A stretch of DNA of 64,000 nucleotides from Pleurodeles waltl. Taxonomy: Eukaryota > Chordata > Amphibia > Caudata > Salamandridae. A model generated the notes under the pieces. The model searched no databases, was not told the DNA's origin, and saw nothing but the letters and a program-made list of their open reading frames with translations. Location: positions 662,684,575 to 662,748,574 of the forward strand of contig NC_090451.1 in assembly GCF_031143425.1 (NCBI RefSeq), given 5' to 3'. The position numbers and the translations under genes are program-made. Positions 12,271 through 23,980 of the stretch are shown piece by piece; positions within the stretch are counted from its first letter, which is position 1; the number at the start of each line of letters is the position of its first letter.

Positions 12271-15200
12271 GTGGTTCGCACTGGGAATGAATTTTAAGAA
12301 TGCATGGTGCAGTCATAGATGACATCAATTTTGGAACCGTTTTCGTGTCTGAAAAGCTATAGGAAGAAAGTCTGAAACAGGATAAAATGTCTAATATTGT
12401 TGAAGATTGGGCAAGAGAATGTTGTCAGCAACCAGAGCTACAGTCATTTTGAAAATGTCAAGCTATCTGTCTCAAGCGTAGAATGATTTCAAGCAAGCCA
12501 AGGTAGATTTAAGGCATTTCCTACTGCAGAATAGGTAGCAAACATGGGTGATCCAGGAATGGTCTTTCAGGGGGAAGGTTGTGTTCAGAGTATTGATGAA
12601 CAGACATGGAGTTAGACATCAGGATGTGTTCTTGACTCCATCGGTGGGTCGAGCAGCACAATATTTGTGTAAAACATGTTCTTTCCTCCTCCTCCTCCTC
12701 CTCCCCCCCTCCCATCCCCACCCCCCACCAAAAGAACTTCAGTAGAAAACTGGATAGGAATTTGCTGGGCCAGTTCGAATTTGTGCTTTGGGAACAAAAT
12801 ATTTGTGATCTTCGACAGTGATTTAATGGGTAGCCATTGTCAGGCAGAGAGCACCTACACTTCTTTAATTTAATTTAAAAGTGTTTTTCCATGGGCAGCA
12901 GTGACAAGTTGTTTGATTGTTACACAGATCATAAATTATGTTATGGTCATTTGATGGGCACGACATTAATCATGCACCCACTTATTGGCTAGCATCACGT
13001 AGAAGGTTGATAAGACTGTTAAAGGTAAGTTTTGCAGTAATTGAGGCAAATTGTTCTAGATGGTTGACACCCATAAGGAGCCTTATCAAGCAAGGAAAGG
13101 AGGGCTGTGGTCGTAGGACGGCAACAAAGTTTGTGCAGTAACTGAAAAGATTGAAGCTCTCTATTGATCAATTCACATTTGTGTGCTTTCCAAATTAGCT
13201 TTTTTTCACTCCACCGATGACTTCTAGTGTCCCATTCTGACCCTTTTGCCCGTCAGACATTGATCTGTGCGAACGACATTCCAAGCTCTACTAAAGTGGT
13301 TAAAATCTTCCAGAGAGCTGATAAACATATTATTGTTTACCTTGTGGGCTTATTTAATTTTTTAACATTGACTGTGGGCAACTGCCTAAGCGGAAATAAA
13401 ATAAGGTGATATTTGTTTCATTTCAAGAGTCCCATATTAATGCTGGTTCCTCACTAGTTGTTTCACATACCGACTTGAAATTTAGTCTCATCATGATTAC
13501 TCACTTGTCTGATTGGCTTTGACTTCAGGACATCTCTGTGGGGTGGAAGGGCAGTAGCAGATTTCTTTTCTGGTGAGTGTTAACGGGCAAGTGGTCGGAG
13601 GACGTGCCAATGTTGTGTGAACACTCAATTATACTTGATTGAAACTCAACAGACTTAGACGTAAAATCAGATTGTAGGCAGGTTTGCGGTCTAGTTTGTC
13701 CGCCAGTATTTTGTGGTCACAAATTACAGTGATTTTGTGGTCTGACATGGTCAGATATAATAGAAGTGTCAGGAATTTTACGCCATATCCTGGTATTCTG
13801 TAAATTGTTGTATTGACCAATGAGATATACAAGTTTGGCAAGCACCTTGCGAACATACGTTCAAATCTGAAATAGGGGAACCAGGAATTTCAGTGCAAAT
13901 CTAGTTACTGGGTGCATCACTGCTGCCTTAGCCCCTCTCCAAACGTGTTTTGTGTAAAAATGGAAAGGGAGGAGAGGCCATGCAAAATGGCGATACGACC
14001 AGCTTGAACCGTACATAGTTTTATCATTTTTTATATGTATGTGGTCTAACTTCAAGTGTTTCAAAGTGGTTGGTGCTAAACTACGCCACTATTACGAGGA
14101 TCAGAATTGAGCCTTTAAGGGGGAGCAAAATTCCCCGAGGTGGCACTGCAGAGCTCGAGCAGGGCTTTCTTGGCAAAGGTGGCGCTGCTCAGTATTCTGC
14201 TGTACAGTGGTGTGAATAAGACACAATAAGCCAAGGGCGGGACTTTGCTGTGAGCAGCCCCCAGGATACGAGCCCAGGCCAAGTCCCATAAGGCCCCCAT
14301 CTGGAGTGGCACTGCCTTTCAGGGTATGAATAGACTGGGGACCGGGGACCTTGCCAAGTATGTGATGTAACTGTGGAAGAAAAAAAGACATAGCATGCAG
14401 GAGAGGGGAGGAATGGGGATACAGGCCAGGAGTCCACAATGGGCACTGGTGGGCGTGCCAGTGTGCGGCTCCAAATAGAACCCCTTCAGCAAGTAACAAG
14501 AAGTCTCCGGCATGGTGATTAACTGCCAAGAGCAACCAATCACTCTATAGGGAAAACTGGAAATGTCCTCCAAAACCATTAGGGTGGAGGAAAAGTTGGT
14601 CATGCCCAGAAGAACTACCTCCTGAAGACTAGCAAGGTTGGGTGCTAGTTAGCTGCGTGTCTCGCTAATTCAGTTGCTTTTCAACTTGACATGCAGTTGA
14701 CTCTGCCCCAATCCAACCGGCTATGTTATTCAGATTTGTATACTAATAGCTACCACCGATACTGAATGCAGATCAGGATGGTTTTTTGATGCTGGTAGTG
14801 GAATGTGTGACCACTGCTAAATTTTAAAATTATTTGTGTAAGTTAATATAAAAGTAAAATCATGTCTACTTAGACTATTGTTGTGGCGTTTTAGCCATAT
14901 GAGCTGGTGCGCCAAGTACCTTTAATGTTTTTTTCTCAACTTTGGAGGTTTGGGGCACAGCATTAGGGGTTAAATGCTATTGATGAGCTAATATGGAGTG
15001 TTCTGTATAAATGCCACAATCTAGTTCAAGCATCTTATAATGCATTGTTATGGGCCTGTAGTGTGTTAAGTTTATACTTAGCCAAGACCTTTTGATGTCA
15101 TTAGAAGTACTTACTGATAGAGACTTTTAGCCAACCCTCTACATCTAGCATAGGGCAGTTGGTCAGCCTACTTCAGGCATTGGCTAAGTTCACTTTGATT

Positions 15201-15989
15201 GATGGGATTCTGCTCTTTCACAATGAGCTCATCCGCACACAAAGTAGTTCCCTTAAGTGCCATGGACAACTATGCCAATGTGTACATTTCGAAACCAAAA
15301 ATATTTTTGCTTTCAGACAGTCTTTTTATTTTATATTAGCGAGGGCTAGGCAGCGCCACTAAAAGTTTTACAAAAACCATAGCAAACAAAACAAGGATTG
15401 ACAAAGTCAAAAGGCTGTCAGCAAACGCCGGATCTATTGTCTTTAGTGTAATGTGGGTATGGTGCATGATGGTACTGCAGATTTTACCCATTCATACTCC
15501 AGTGCCGAGATGTGCACATTATGGTAAGAGTTGTCTGTCCAGCTTGTGGACACAGGAGTATGATCATTTGTAAGTGATCTTCGAATTATGGTGTGTAGTG
15601 TATTTTTGGTGTATGTGATGTTCGATGAAGGCCTTCTTTATGGGTACTGTAGTTGGTTTGGACACATCTGGTGAAGCCTGTGCTATCTGAGAGGATGATT
15701 CTTGGGCCTTAATGATTCGTGTATCAAAAATGTCACCATTCTAAAGGTTATAAGTAGTAGAGCTGAGGCACGTGGCTTTGTTCCAACTACCACTGACTGT
15801 TTATAACTCTGCTTTTTTTTCTAGGGGCCTGGACGATTCCTGCACCACTGGGCAGAAGGCTGTATTCTGCACCCCTTGGTAAGTATGAACAACATCTTTC
15901 TGCATTCATACGCACAAGGATGTGGTTCATAGGTAAAAAGTGTGATGTGACTCAATGAACCCGTAGGGCAGAGCATTTTCTACTAGAAA
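12271..15989. other. Stretch without recognised genes
   Basis: No recognisable gene or element is present. A polypyrimidine tract with C and CTC runs lies at 12685-12733. The block 14100-14640 is richer in G and C than its surroundings and has open frames of up to 144 codons on the minus strand, but the translations are not recognisable. Confidence 0.45.
12685..12733. repeat. Polypyrimidine (CCT/C) simple repeat
   Basis: About 49 bases of CTCCT units and C runs form a homopyrimidine tract capable of triplex formation. It generates the artefactual glycine- and proline-rich open frames on both strands. Confidence 0.85.
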
Positions 15990-17450
15990 TGTCAAAGCAA
16001 AGGGGAAGATCCTGGGTTCCTTACCTGAAGTCCAGATAAAGTGAGCTCTGGGTGTAGTAAACTTTAGCTAAGTTGACCTCTGAATAAGATGCACTCCTTC
16101 ACTCCACTTATGGCTACTGTTTTCTACCTTACCCCGGAGCATGAAGGTCAATTTTTCTTGCTTTCATTAGGGCTGATAACACTTGCTACATCACTCAAGA
16201 CAACTATGGATAAGGTGAGCTCCATCTGGGGTCATATTAAATAATGGTAAGGCCTACTTAACTTGAATTCTCAGTAAATGGAGGTTCAGTATGGCAAGCT
16301 AGATGTAAACTGAGCTTAGGCTAAGGGGAGCTCTGCGTGGGGTGATTTCTAGTTAAGGTAAGGTGCAATTAACGTGAATTTCGATTAAGGTGAGGTCTAT
16401 TCAAGGCAAATTTCAAGAAAATGGAGCTTCGCATAAGACTAACGCTGATAAGGTGTGCTCAAGATAGGCCTACTTCAGTCACCTAAGTTATGATATAGGT
16501 GAAATGAGATACAGGCTTAGGGAGTTCCAGGTAATATGATCCAAAGGTAACTTAAGTTTTGGTTACAGCACTTACCTTTGCTTAAGATAAGCAGTTGGTA
16601 CGGTGAGATCCACACAGGAAGAGCCCCACTTTGTCTCCTCTCAGTATGATGTTCTCTAGCAAAGATGGGCTGTAGGTAAGGTGAGCTTTTTTTAAGGCGA
16701 GTTATGGGATAGGTAAGATTTAGTTAAATGCTTCAATTAAGGGGAGATCCAATAAATGTGAACTCTGGCCAGGGAAATCTGTGCCAATCTCGAGGTAAGG
16801 TGTGGTCCAGGCAAAGCAAGCTCTGGTTAAGTTGTGCTAAGGATAAGGGGAGACCTACAGAACGTGGGCTTCGGGTTAGACTGTCTCAGCGTTCTCCAGC
16901 TTCCTGTAAGACAGAGGATTTAGGAGAATTTCAATTAAGCACGCTTCAGGACAGGTGGGCTCCAGATAAAGTGGCACTAGGCCCGGTGGGCTTTGGTTTG
17001 AGCTGGCTCTGGAGGTCCAGATTTTGTGGATTCCAGGTAGGGTGACTGCCAGGTAAGGCAAGCTCCAGGTAATACGGGCAGCAAGTAAAACAGGCAAGGG
17101 GATAGGTGAACATCAAAAAACAAGCTTCAGATAAAGCAAGTTCTAATTTATGCAATCTCTAGGTAAAGTGTCTTCAAGTTTAGGAGGCATCGAAGATAGT
17201 TGGGCTCCATGTTGGTGGTTGTTGCTTAGTTAGGTGCTATTTCAGAAGAGGTTTTATATATGGGTGATATGATACAGGAATGGCTGCCTCCTGGTAAAAG
17301 CTACTCCAGAATATTAGTTTCTTCTGAGTCAGGTGGACTCCAGGCAAGAAGATCACCAGGCAAGTTTAGTTTCGGGTAAGGTTAATCAAATTAAAAACAG
17401 CTCCAGGAAAGGTAATCCATATCCCATACAAGGCTGATGAACAGTTTAAT
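15990..17450. repeat. Highly degenerate GTAAGGTGAGCTC-type array
   Basis: Words such as GGTAAGGTGAGCTCCAG, AAGCAAGCTCTGG and TAAGGTGAGCTC recur about every 20-30 bases. The array is imperfect with no fixed period, suggesting an old minisatellite. Many units contain a GGTAAGGT or AGGTAAG word resembling 5' splice sites, without matching acceptors. Confidence 0.65.
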
Positions 17451-20400
17451 GTTTTTCATATAGATCTAGACTGGTGTAGCACATCGCAGCTTAAGAGCTG
17501 TTTGCACCCCATCACTTGGCGCCTCAAATCAGATGTCAGAAAGAACGTCCACAATTTTCCCATCTGATCGGAAGGAACGGGATGCTGTGCAGTGTTGTCC
17601 TGTAACCACCAATATTGCACTCGTCCCGGCCTCCCGCACTGCTGGGCTTCTCTGCAACCAGTGTTCAAGACCCCAAACCATGAATGGAACGGAGTACGCT
17701 TTAGTCCTGTCTGGACAGTCTCAGCAAGCTCCTCCAACAGTCTTCCAATGTCAGAGGTATTTTGCATGATGCTATTCTGCATGGGTCCAAGCTGTGATAA
17801 AACACAAGCAACAGCTTCTCTCCGCTCACACCATCTCGGAGTGCTCGCACTTCCTTTCATTCTAAGGTTGGGAGAGCTGTAATCTGCGTGACTCTGTTGG
17901 ATGGCATTGCACTCGTCCCGGCCGGAGTCAGAAGGGGTTCGGCAACTACAGCAAGTATTTAACACTTACTCCAGCACTTCTGCCATCGGTGCAGACACAC
18001 ATCACCTCAAAACTACCCATAGGTGGAAAAGTCATCAATTTGAGTTGGTCATTGGTGAAGGTTTTCAGGAGAGGAAAGAGTCTGAATTTGCAAGGAGACC
18101 AAGGAAAAGGAGCAAGATCATGCCTGTCCTTAACCTACAAAATTTATTTCCAAGTGCAGGTGTCCTCATCAATCTTTGCAGGCGCAGGGTATAAGTCAGG
18201 AAGGGGCGCAGGCAAGAACCTGTTGGTGGATTGCAATTTTTCAGGGAATTCTGGAGGATTCAGTGAAGGAAACAATGTCTAGACTTTTCTTTGGTGACAA
18301 AATCCAGATGTCTTGTGTAAGTATATGGAAAAGCAAAAGCAGAAGGTAACATCATTTCAAAAACCCTACCACTGTCAAACATAAGAGCTAGGCCAGCCAG
18401 GTTATTCAGAGTTTGGCAGATGCAGGACTTTAGATTTAAAAAATGGTGGCTGTTCTATCCAAATAAACATGACCGCAGAGTGGATAGGACATAAATAACC
18501 CAGTACCTAGGTGCAGGTAAAGGCAGGAAATGGGCCGACCCGATGGCTCGAGGGTTTTTACCCACAGTATTTTCTACAAATGTGTGAAAATCAGGAGTGT
18601 ATAAGAGCATATCAAAGTATAATTTGCAGAGCCCGCTTTTGGTATTTGCCCCTTTCATGAAGATACAACAGCGGGTGTGAGACTCCTCATCGGGTTCCAT
18701 GTCACGATTGGTGAAACTCCAAAAATGTAATAAAGCAGTTTTACTACTGTCTTACTATATTCGAGGTTTTTTTTAATGTGATCAATGTCGTATTTTCTAT
18801 TCTTTTAGACATATATATTTCTTTGTTTTACGTTTGAGCTAACCCACGTTTATCATTCTTGTGCTTAATGTCGGCATCCTATACAAAAGCAAATTTACTT
18901 CAATAAGCATTACTGTTGGCTAAGTAGCATAGCTCTTGAAGAAACAAATATTTACTGACGAATATGTTATTTTCTAATGATTTTTTTTTAACTCAGCTAA
19001 GCATTTTGCAAGATGAATACTGCAACTATTCACCAAGATTCACCCAGTCGAGCAGAGATTGAATTCCAAGCTTCCGTTCATCAACCGGGGCATCACTGTA
19101 ACACATGGACAGTGGGAGAAGCCTAGATAGTCAAACCATAAGCTGAACACCCTGGTGCTTAATGTGTTCTCTGGTGTGACTGTAATCCATCTTTGAAGTA
19201 TGAACCACACATGGATATCAAGTTGCCGATGATAGCCTAAGTGGCATCACACACACAACCTCCTACTGACATCACATGTTTGACCCTATGTTCCAGCCTT
19301 GGCAGCTCAATAAACTCATTGTTCCAGTGGAGCTAAGGTATAGGCCAGATTTCTGTTTATGTGCTGCTCCTTGTGCTTCTGTCATGACCGGAGACAAGGG
19401 CTAGTAGGGCTGTCGCAGAAGTACTAAAACTTAATTGACATTCATCGAACGACAAGCCTCCCTTTTATGCATCACAGTTTGTTTTTGGACGAGTATAGTC
19501 GGAAGAAAATAAAGTGTGATGTTATCACTCTGCAACTATGGGTTTTAATTTCCAAGGTAATGTTTTGCAAATATTTAATAGCAAATGTTGTACAAGCTTA
19601 CTCAGGCAACTTGAGAGGAAGCGCCTTATGTGAGGGTCATTTGACCCAGAAGGAAATATTTTCATAACCACAGTAGTGCATTTTTGCAAACTACTCCAAA
19701 CTAGAAGGACATTTTTAGAATTAACTGCATTTCTTATAAATAATTTGTGTAATCTTAATCCTATTCCTCCAATGCCTCTGGTTTCTTAGAGCTTTCATGT
19801 ATGTTTCCTGATCTTTGGAAATTCAAGTTGTTTGGTTCTTTGATAGGGAAATTCTTTCCCATGTTGTTTCTTGGAAAGCTTCATTGTGCCTCTGCTTCCA
19901 GCATGTCCCATGCCATCGTCCCTTTTAGCTTCCCTGGAAGCAGTGGTCGCTCTTTATTGAGGAGAGCATCATTTGTTTCACATGCATTACACTCAGTAAT
20001 CAATTAGTACTAACATTCCTACAATGTTATGCTTCCTCCAGTGCCCAAGGCTCTTTGCAACTCCACCATCATGTATTAATTGATTCACCCAGCTCCCACC
20101 ATCCCAGCTCGGGGTGCTTCACTCTGGAAACCCTTGCCCATCTCGCAAGCCTGCAGACGATGATTTAGCAAAACACACTGTTAGTGCCTTCTCTACAAAG
20201 GAGACAAGTGTGAAAAAATGGCTGAGTATCATAGTCTTTGCTCGCACCAAAGCTTAAAACGGGTTCCCTTCCCTAAACCAGAAATGCTTGCCACTTGTAG
20301 CTTGACTCCCTTAATTCATTCATTAGATTCTTTTCTATGCAAAAGAAAAGTCTTTTGAGTACTTAAAGTGGGTGCTTGAAGAGAAATATTAATACACTGA

Positions 20401-22309
20401 GGTTGACGGTTCATTTTCCGGACAATATGTGGAAAGCCTGCTCCGTCTAATGATGCTTCTTTTGTACTGTATTTAAGTTGATTAGGGGGAAGTCTTTGAA
20501 TAGAGAGTCTTTGATTTTTAATTGTATGCCCTCACCTTGGATGTTCAAGGTTAAATCCCGGATTCACTGGACCACATTTGGTGCTGATTTCGGACTCTTA
20601 ACGTGAAAAATCTTGCAAGTTCTTCTGATCCTTCTAAAAACTAAGTCAATGTCAGCTGACTGCTGGGAACAAGTCACCGTGGTCATGGGAGCAGTCCAGT
20701 TTGCCTAAATTACATATAAGTGATAGACAACACTCGAATTATGCACAAAGACTACCCTGCCAATAGTCCTGAACCTCAACCGCATAGTAGAGCTATTTTG
20801 AAAGAACAATGTATGCAAACCACTAATCCCAATCTACCAGTATCCCTGGGGAGGAAGAAGGGTGCCCAGCTTCTGAGAAATATATGTTTCTTGTATATAT
20901 TAGAAAGCCATCAAGTAAAACTTTTGAAAGGTCTATCTGTGACTGCTGAGGCTAGTACGACTCTTCTTAACTTAATGGCCTACCTCAAAACCAAGTATCT
21001 GTTGTGTTTTATAGCTCTCTGTCCTGAGTGGTGTATGCACATTTCTGCAGAACTGCTGAGATCACTAACAAAGACCCCAAAGGCCCTGCGTTCGTCTTCC
21101 TATGCTCATGCAACCAAATGACTAGTTTCTATCCTAGAGCAGATGGTAAATGCAGCTCAGCATTTCATACTGCCTCTCTGCCTGCATGAATGAACTCCCA
21201 TCTATGATCTTCATTAGTGCTACACTAATATCTCCATCCCAAAAACAACTGCCCTGTTTCCCACACCACTTTACATTTCTCAATAGCTGAGCATGCAGAT
21301 TACGTTGCAGTTGACACCAACTGATTCAGAGCATATAGAAGTGTGCCCAAGATATCTAAATTTGATATCCTCTATTTGTCACGGTGTGCCTTTCCACTTT
21401 TCATATATTTATTCTTTGAGAATGCGAAATAAAATCTGTTTTGGAGTCTAACAGCACATCAACGTTTCTTCACTATCTCCATCAATATAAATATATATTA
21501 GATCTTTCTTACGTGCATGAGCTTAAATTATTCCCTAATGTTAGCCAGGGAAACCTTTCCGACTGGTGTTGATGAATAATTCATGCATGTGAATCAACGA
21601 TACTAATACTGAAGGGCAGTAGTTGCAGATAGGTAATTCTTTTCAGATGTACATTCCCTACCACCGGTTATTTTGAATTTGTAGTCCTAGTTAGTTAGAA
21701 TAATTCATCTGTAATATATAAGGGAGTAACAAACTATTGAAAACCTACACCAGCCCTACCTCACTTTGCCCAGTCATTTTCCAGTCCTATGGTGGACAAG
21801 AAGCTCTTCACCCCACGTAGCCCGGAGGCCCATGTGACAGTGAAAACCCAGCATAAGCATTGATGAAGTAAACGCTGAGCCACTAAACAGCTCAAACTGC
21901 AGTTTCAAAACCCCACCCAAACATTTCACTTACTCGAGAAAGAAAACGCAATAATGGGAGTTTTCAGGCAAATTTCAATATGTATCTTCTTGTTGATTTG
22001 AAAGTAACAACAGCCATTTTTCTTACTTCTGGGTTTGGAAAGACATGCGTTTCAGGAGGAGGAAGGAAGGGAGCGGACGTGAAAGTAGAAGGGGGATGAA
22101 GGTGACAATAAGTCAAACAGTGAAGGTACAATTGAGGTAAATGAGTAAGAACGTTGTTCTGGAAGTTGGGAAAAAGGGAAAAGAGGAGGATGGCTAAAAA
22201 AAAAGAGGGAGAAGTAGAAAAACAGAACTTGGAGGATTTCTGTTAGGACATAAGGTAAGAATACTGATGTATGAAAACTTCGGAAGTGAACTTAGGAATA
22301 TTATGTGGG
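17451..22309. other. Stretch downstream of THBS3 without recognised genes
   Basis: No conserved coding sequence was recognised. The longest frames are 169 codons at 17456-17965 (minus) and 133 codons at 20720-21121 (plus). The first has a Ser/Gln/Leu-rich segment suggestive of a coiled region but no recognised domain. On the minus strand an AATAAA lies at 21413-21408 and could serve a long thrombospondin 3' UTR. Confidence 0.4.
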
Positions 22310-22906
22310 TTTAATAAAGACAATTGCTGGAAACTAAATGGAGTAGAAAGGAAATCCGGTTGAGAGGAACTGTTTCCTGTATGTGGTGCCAACACAGTGT
22401 TCCTGTGGAAAAATGCACCCCCTCGTATGTCAGGAGGTGGAGTGCACTGCACATACTTCCAAGAAAAAACTCTTCAGGACTGGATTGTTCCCCAGTCTCA
22501 TGGAACAGACAGGAACACTGCAGTTTTTGAACATTGACTAGTGTCCGGGTTCCTTAGGTTCGATGAACCTTTCAGCTATTTTAGCATGTTTGGCTCTAAG
22601 AAGAGCAAGGTCCTTCGCGCACTTGGACAATATTGGCAGACTTGGAACATAAACGCAGCCTGGGAGAAAATAAGGCAAAAGGCTGGTCGCAGTGTATAGG
22701 CAGTCGCTTGTAACAGTAGTCGCACAGAGAATTGTTCTGTGATGCAAAGACAGGGGCACACTGCACTGATGAGTCTTTATCCGGAATGCTGTTCCAGTGT
22801 GCGCCTTTCTTGCAGAAATAATAAGAGGAGATATCTGCCTTGCTTGGATCTGGGGGCGCCAACCGTCTCGCATACTGCTAGGACAGTTTCATGGGGGTTC
22901 CAGGCT
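22310..22906 (-). other. Candidate 3' UTR of the thrombospondin gene
   Basis: Sequence after the stop codon on the minus strand reads without a further splice signal of note to an ATTAAA at 22315-22310, the first canonical-variant polyadenylation hexamer downstream. That would give a 3' UTR of about 600 bases. An AATAAA about 900 bases further (21413-21408) is an alternative end. No transcript evidence is available. Confidence 0.3.
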
Positions 22907-22965
22907 TTACTCCTTCCCCTCCATCAGGAATCTGCGGTAAGGTTCAAAGTCCTCTGGAATAGTGT
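22907..22965 (-). CDS. THBS3: Thrombospondin-3 last coding exon
   Basis: A 59-base exon follows a polypyrimidine tract and ACAG acceptor. Entered in phase 1, it encodes DTIPEDFEPYRRFLMEGKE and a TAA stop at 22909-22907. The DT-PEDFEP-RR segment is the conserved C-terminal tail of subgroup-B thrombospondins. The EP-RR-L tail matches THBS3 as I recall it better than THBS4 or COMP, whose tails differ. The last residues are not part of a catalytic or binding motif. Assignment to THBS3 over its paralogues rests on this tail and on residues in the two preceding exons. Confidence 0.85.
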
Positions 22966-23840
22966 CTGTAAAGGGCAGAAAAAAAATAAACAATTTGGAA
23001 AAAAAAGATTGTTTTGAAATTGCCTATGTGATACCTGGAATACAGTGGTCTCTGACGAAGGAAGTTACATTATTTCCTGGGTTTCATGAGGGAGGCTCAA
23101 AGGTCTCTTCAAAACATGTCTTCCTAGTCATCCCACAGGTTGTCAGACACCTACGTCTGGGAGGGTCTAATTAGAAATCAGAAGACTGAGACCTTCTGAA
23201 ACTGTTCTCAGAGTGCTGCTTTGCTGGAAGAATCCTAGTATGTTACTGCATTCTTCAACAGTTTTCAAAACTACTGAGTTACAATGTTATAATTCGCCAC
23301 CATTACTAATAATGACTGGATTGCTTCACTGTTTCCTGAAACAAATTATCCCGATTAACCCTTCCTTTTAAGTGTCACGGTGCACAGTACTGTAGTGTCA
23401 GTGCCACCTGATTTATTGGTAATAACTTACATCTCACATGCTTGTCCTAACAGATCCCTCAGCCCCGTACGAATCCATTTTCAAGACAATTGTGTATAAA
23501 AATCCCTAAAACATCTTCAAAGATAAAGGAACACAAGGTGATCAGGGTACTCTCATCTCATCACCACAACTCCTTTCATCGCTAGATAGTGCAGGAACAA
23601 CAATGATCTCACCACTGCTGTGGTAGTGAAGAGGAGAACATTGTCCTCCCATTGCAACGCCAGTATGGCGGGAGTTACAGATGTTCTCACCTTTGATCTA
23701 CTACTGCAGGGTGTGAGAGGGCTCTCACTATTCAACTGTTACCATAGGGCCTAATAGCACTCCAAGCGCTGCACCAGTACTCAAGGGGGAAAAGGACTCT
23801 CATTGATACGCTTGGACAGTAATGAATGAAGGACGCTCAC
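22966..23840. other. THBS3 last intron (875 bp)
   Basis: This is the shortest intron in the window, from donor GTGAGC after the 140-bp exon to the acceptor of the last exon. Nothing but unremarkable noncoding sequence was seen. Confidence 0.7.
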
Positions 23841-23980
23841 CGTTACACCGGTACTTCAGGTTGGACCAAATTATATTCTCTTGAGAGAAGCAGAAGACCC
23901 CCAGGCGTCCACCCCGCATGCTGCTGTCAATAACCACTCCAGAGTCGGCCACCAGCACCGGCCCCTCATACAGCTTCACT
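23841..23980 (-). CDS. THBS3: Thrombospondin-3 penultimate exon
   Basis: A 140-base exon is bounded by a pyrimidine-rich CCACAG acceptor and a GTGAGC donor, entering in phase 2 and leaving in phase 1. It encodes [18 protein letters not shown], then [18 protein letters not shown] and [10 protein letters not shown]. This is the core of the thrombospondin C-terminal lectin-like domain. The [19 protein letters not shown] stretch is nearly invariant in subgroup B, and VKLYEGP with ADSGV-ID favours THBS3. The protein is a secreted, calcium-binding, pentameric extracellular-matrix glycoprotein. The frame is fully open and no unexpected substitution is obvious. Confidence 0.93.

Noticed and set aside
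16060..17400. Clustered GTAAG-like words as real splice donors of a hidden gene
   Set aside because: They recur with the minisatellite unit and no open exons or acceptors accompany them.
17456..17965. Open frame of 169 codons on the minus strand
   Set aside because: A short Leu/Gln-rich segment suggested a transposon-derived SANT/Myb-type protein, but no defining motif is visible.
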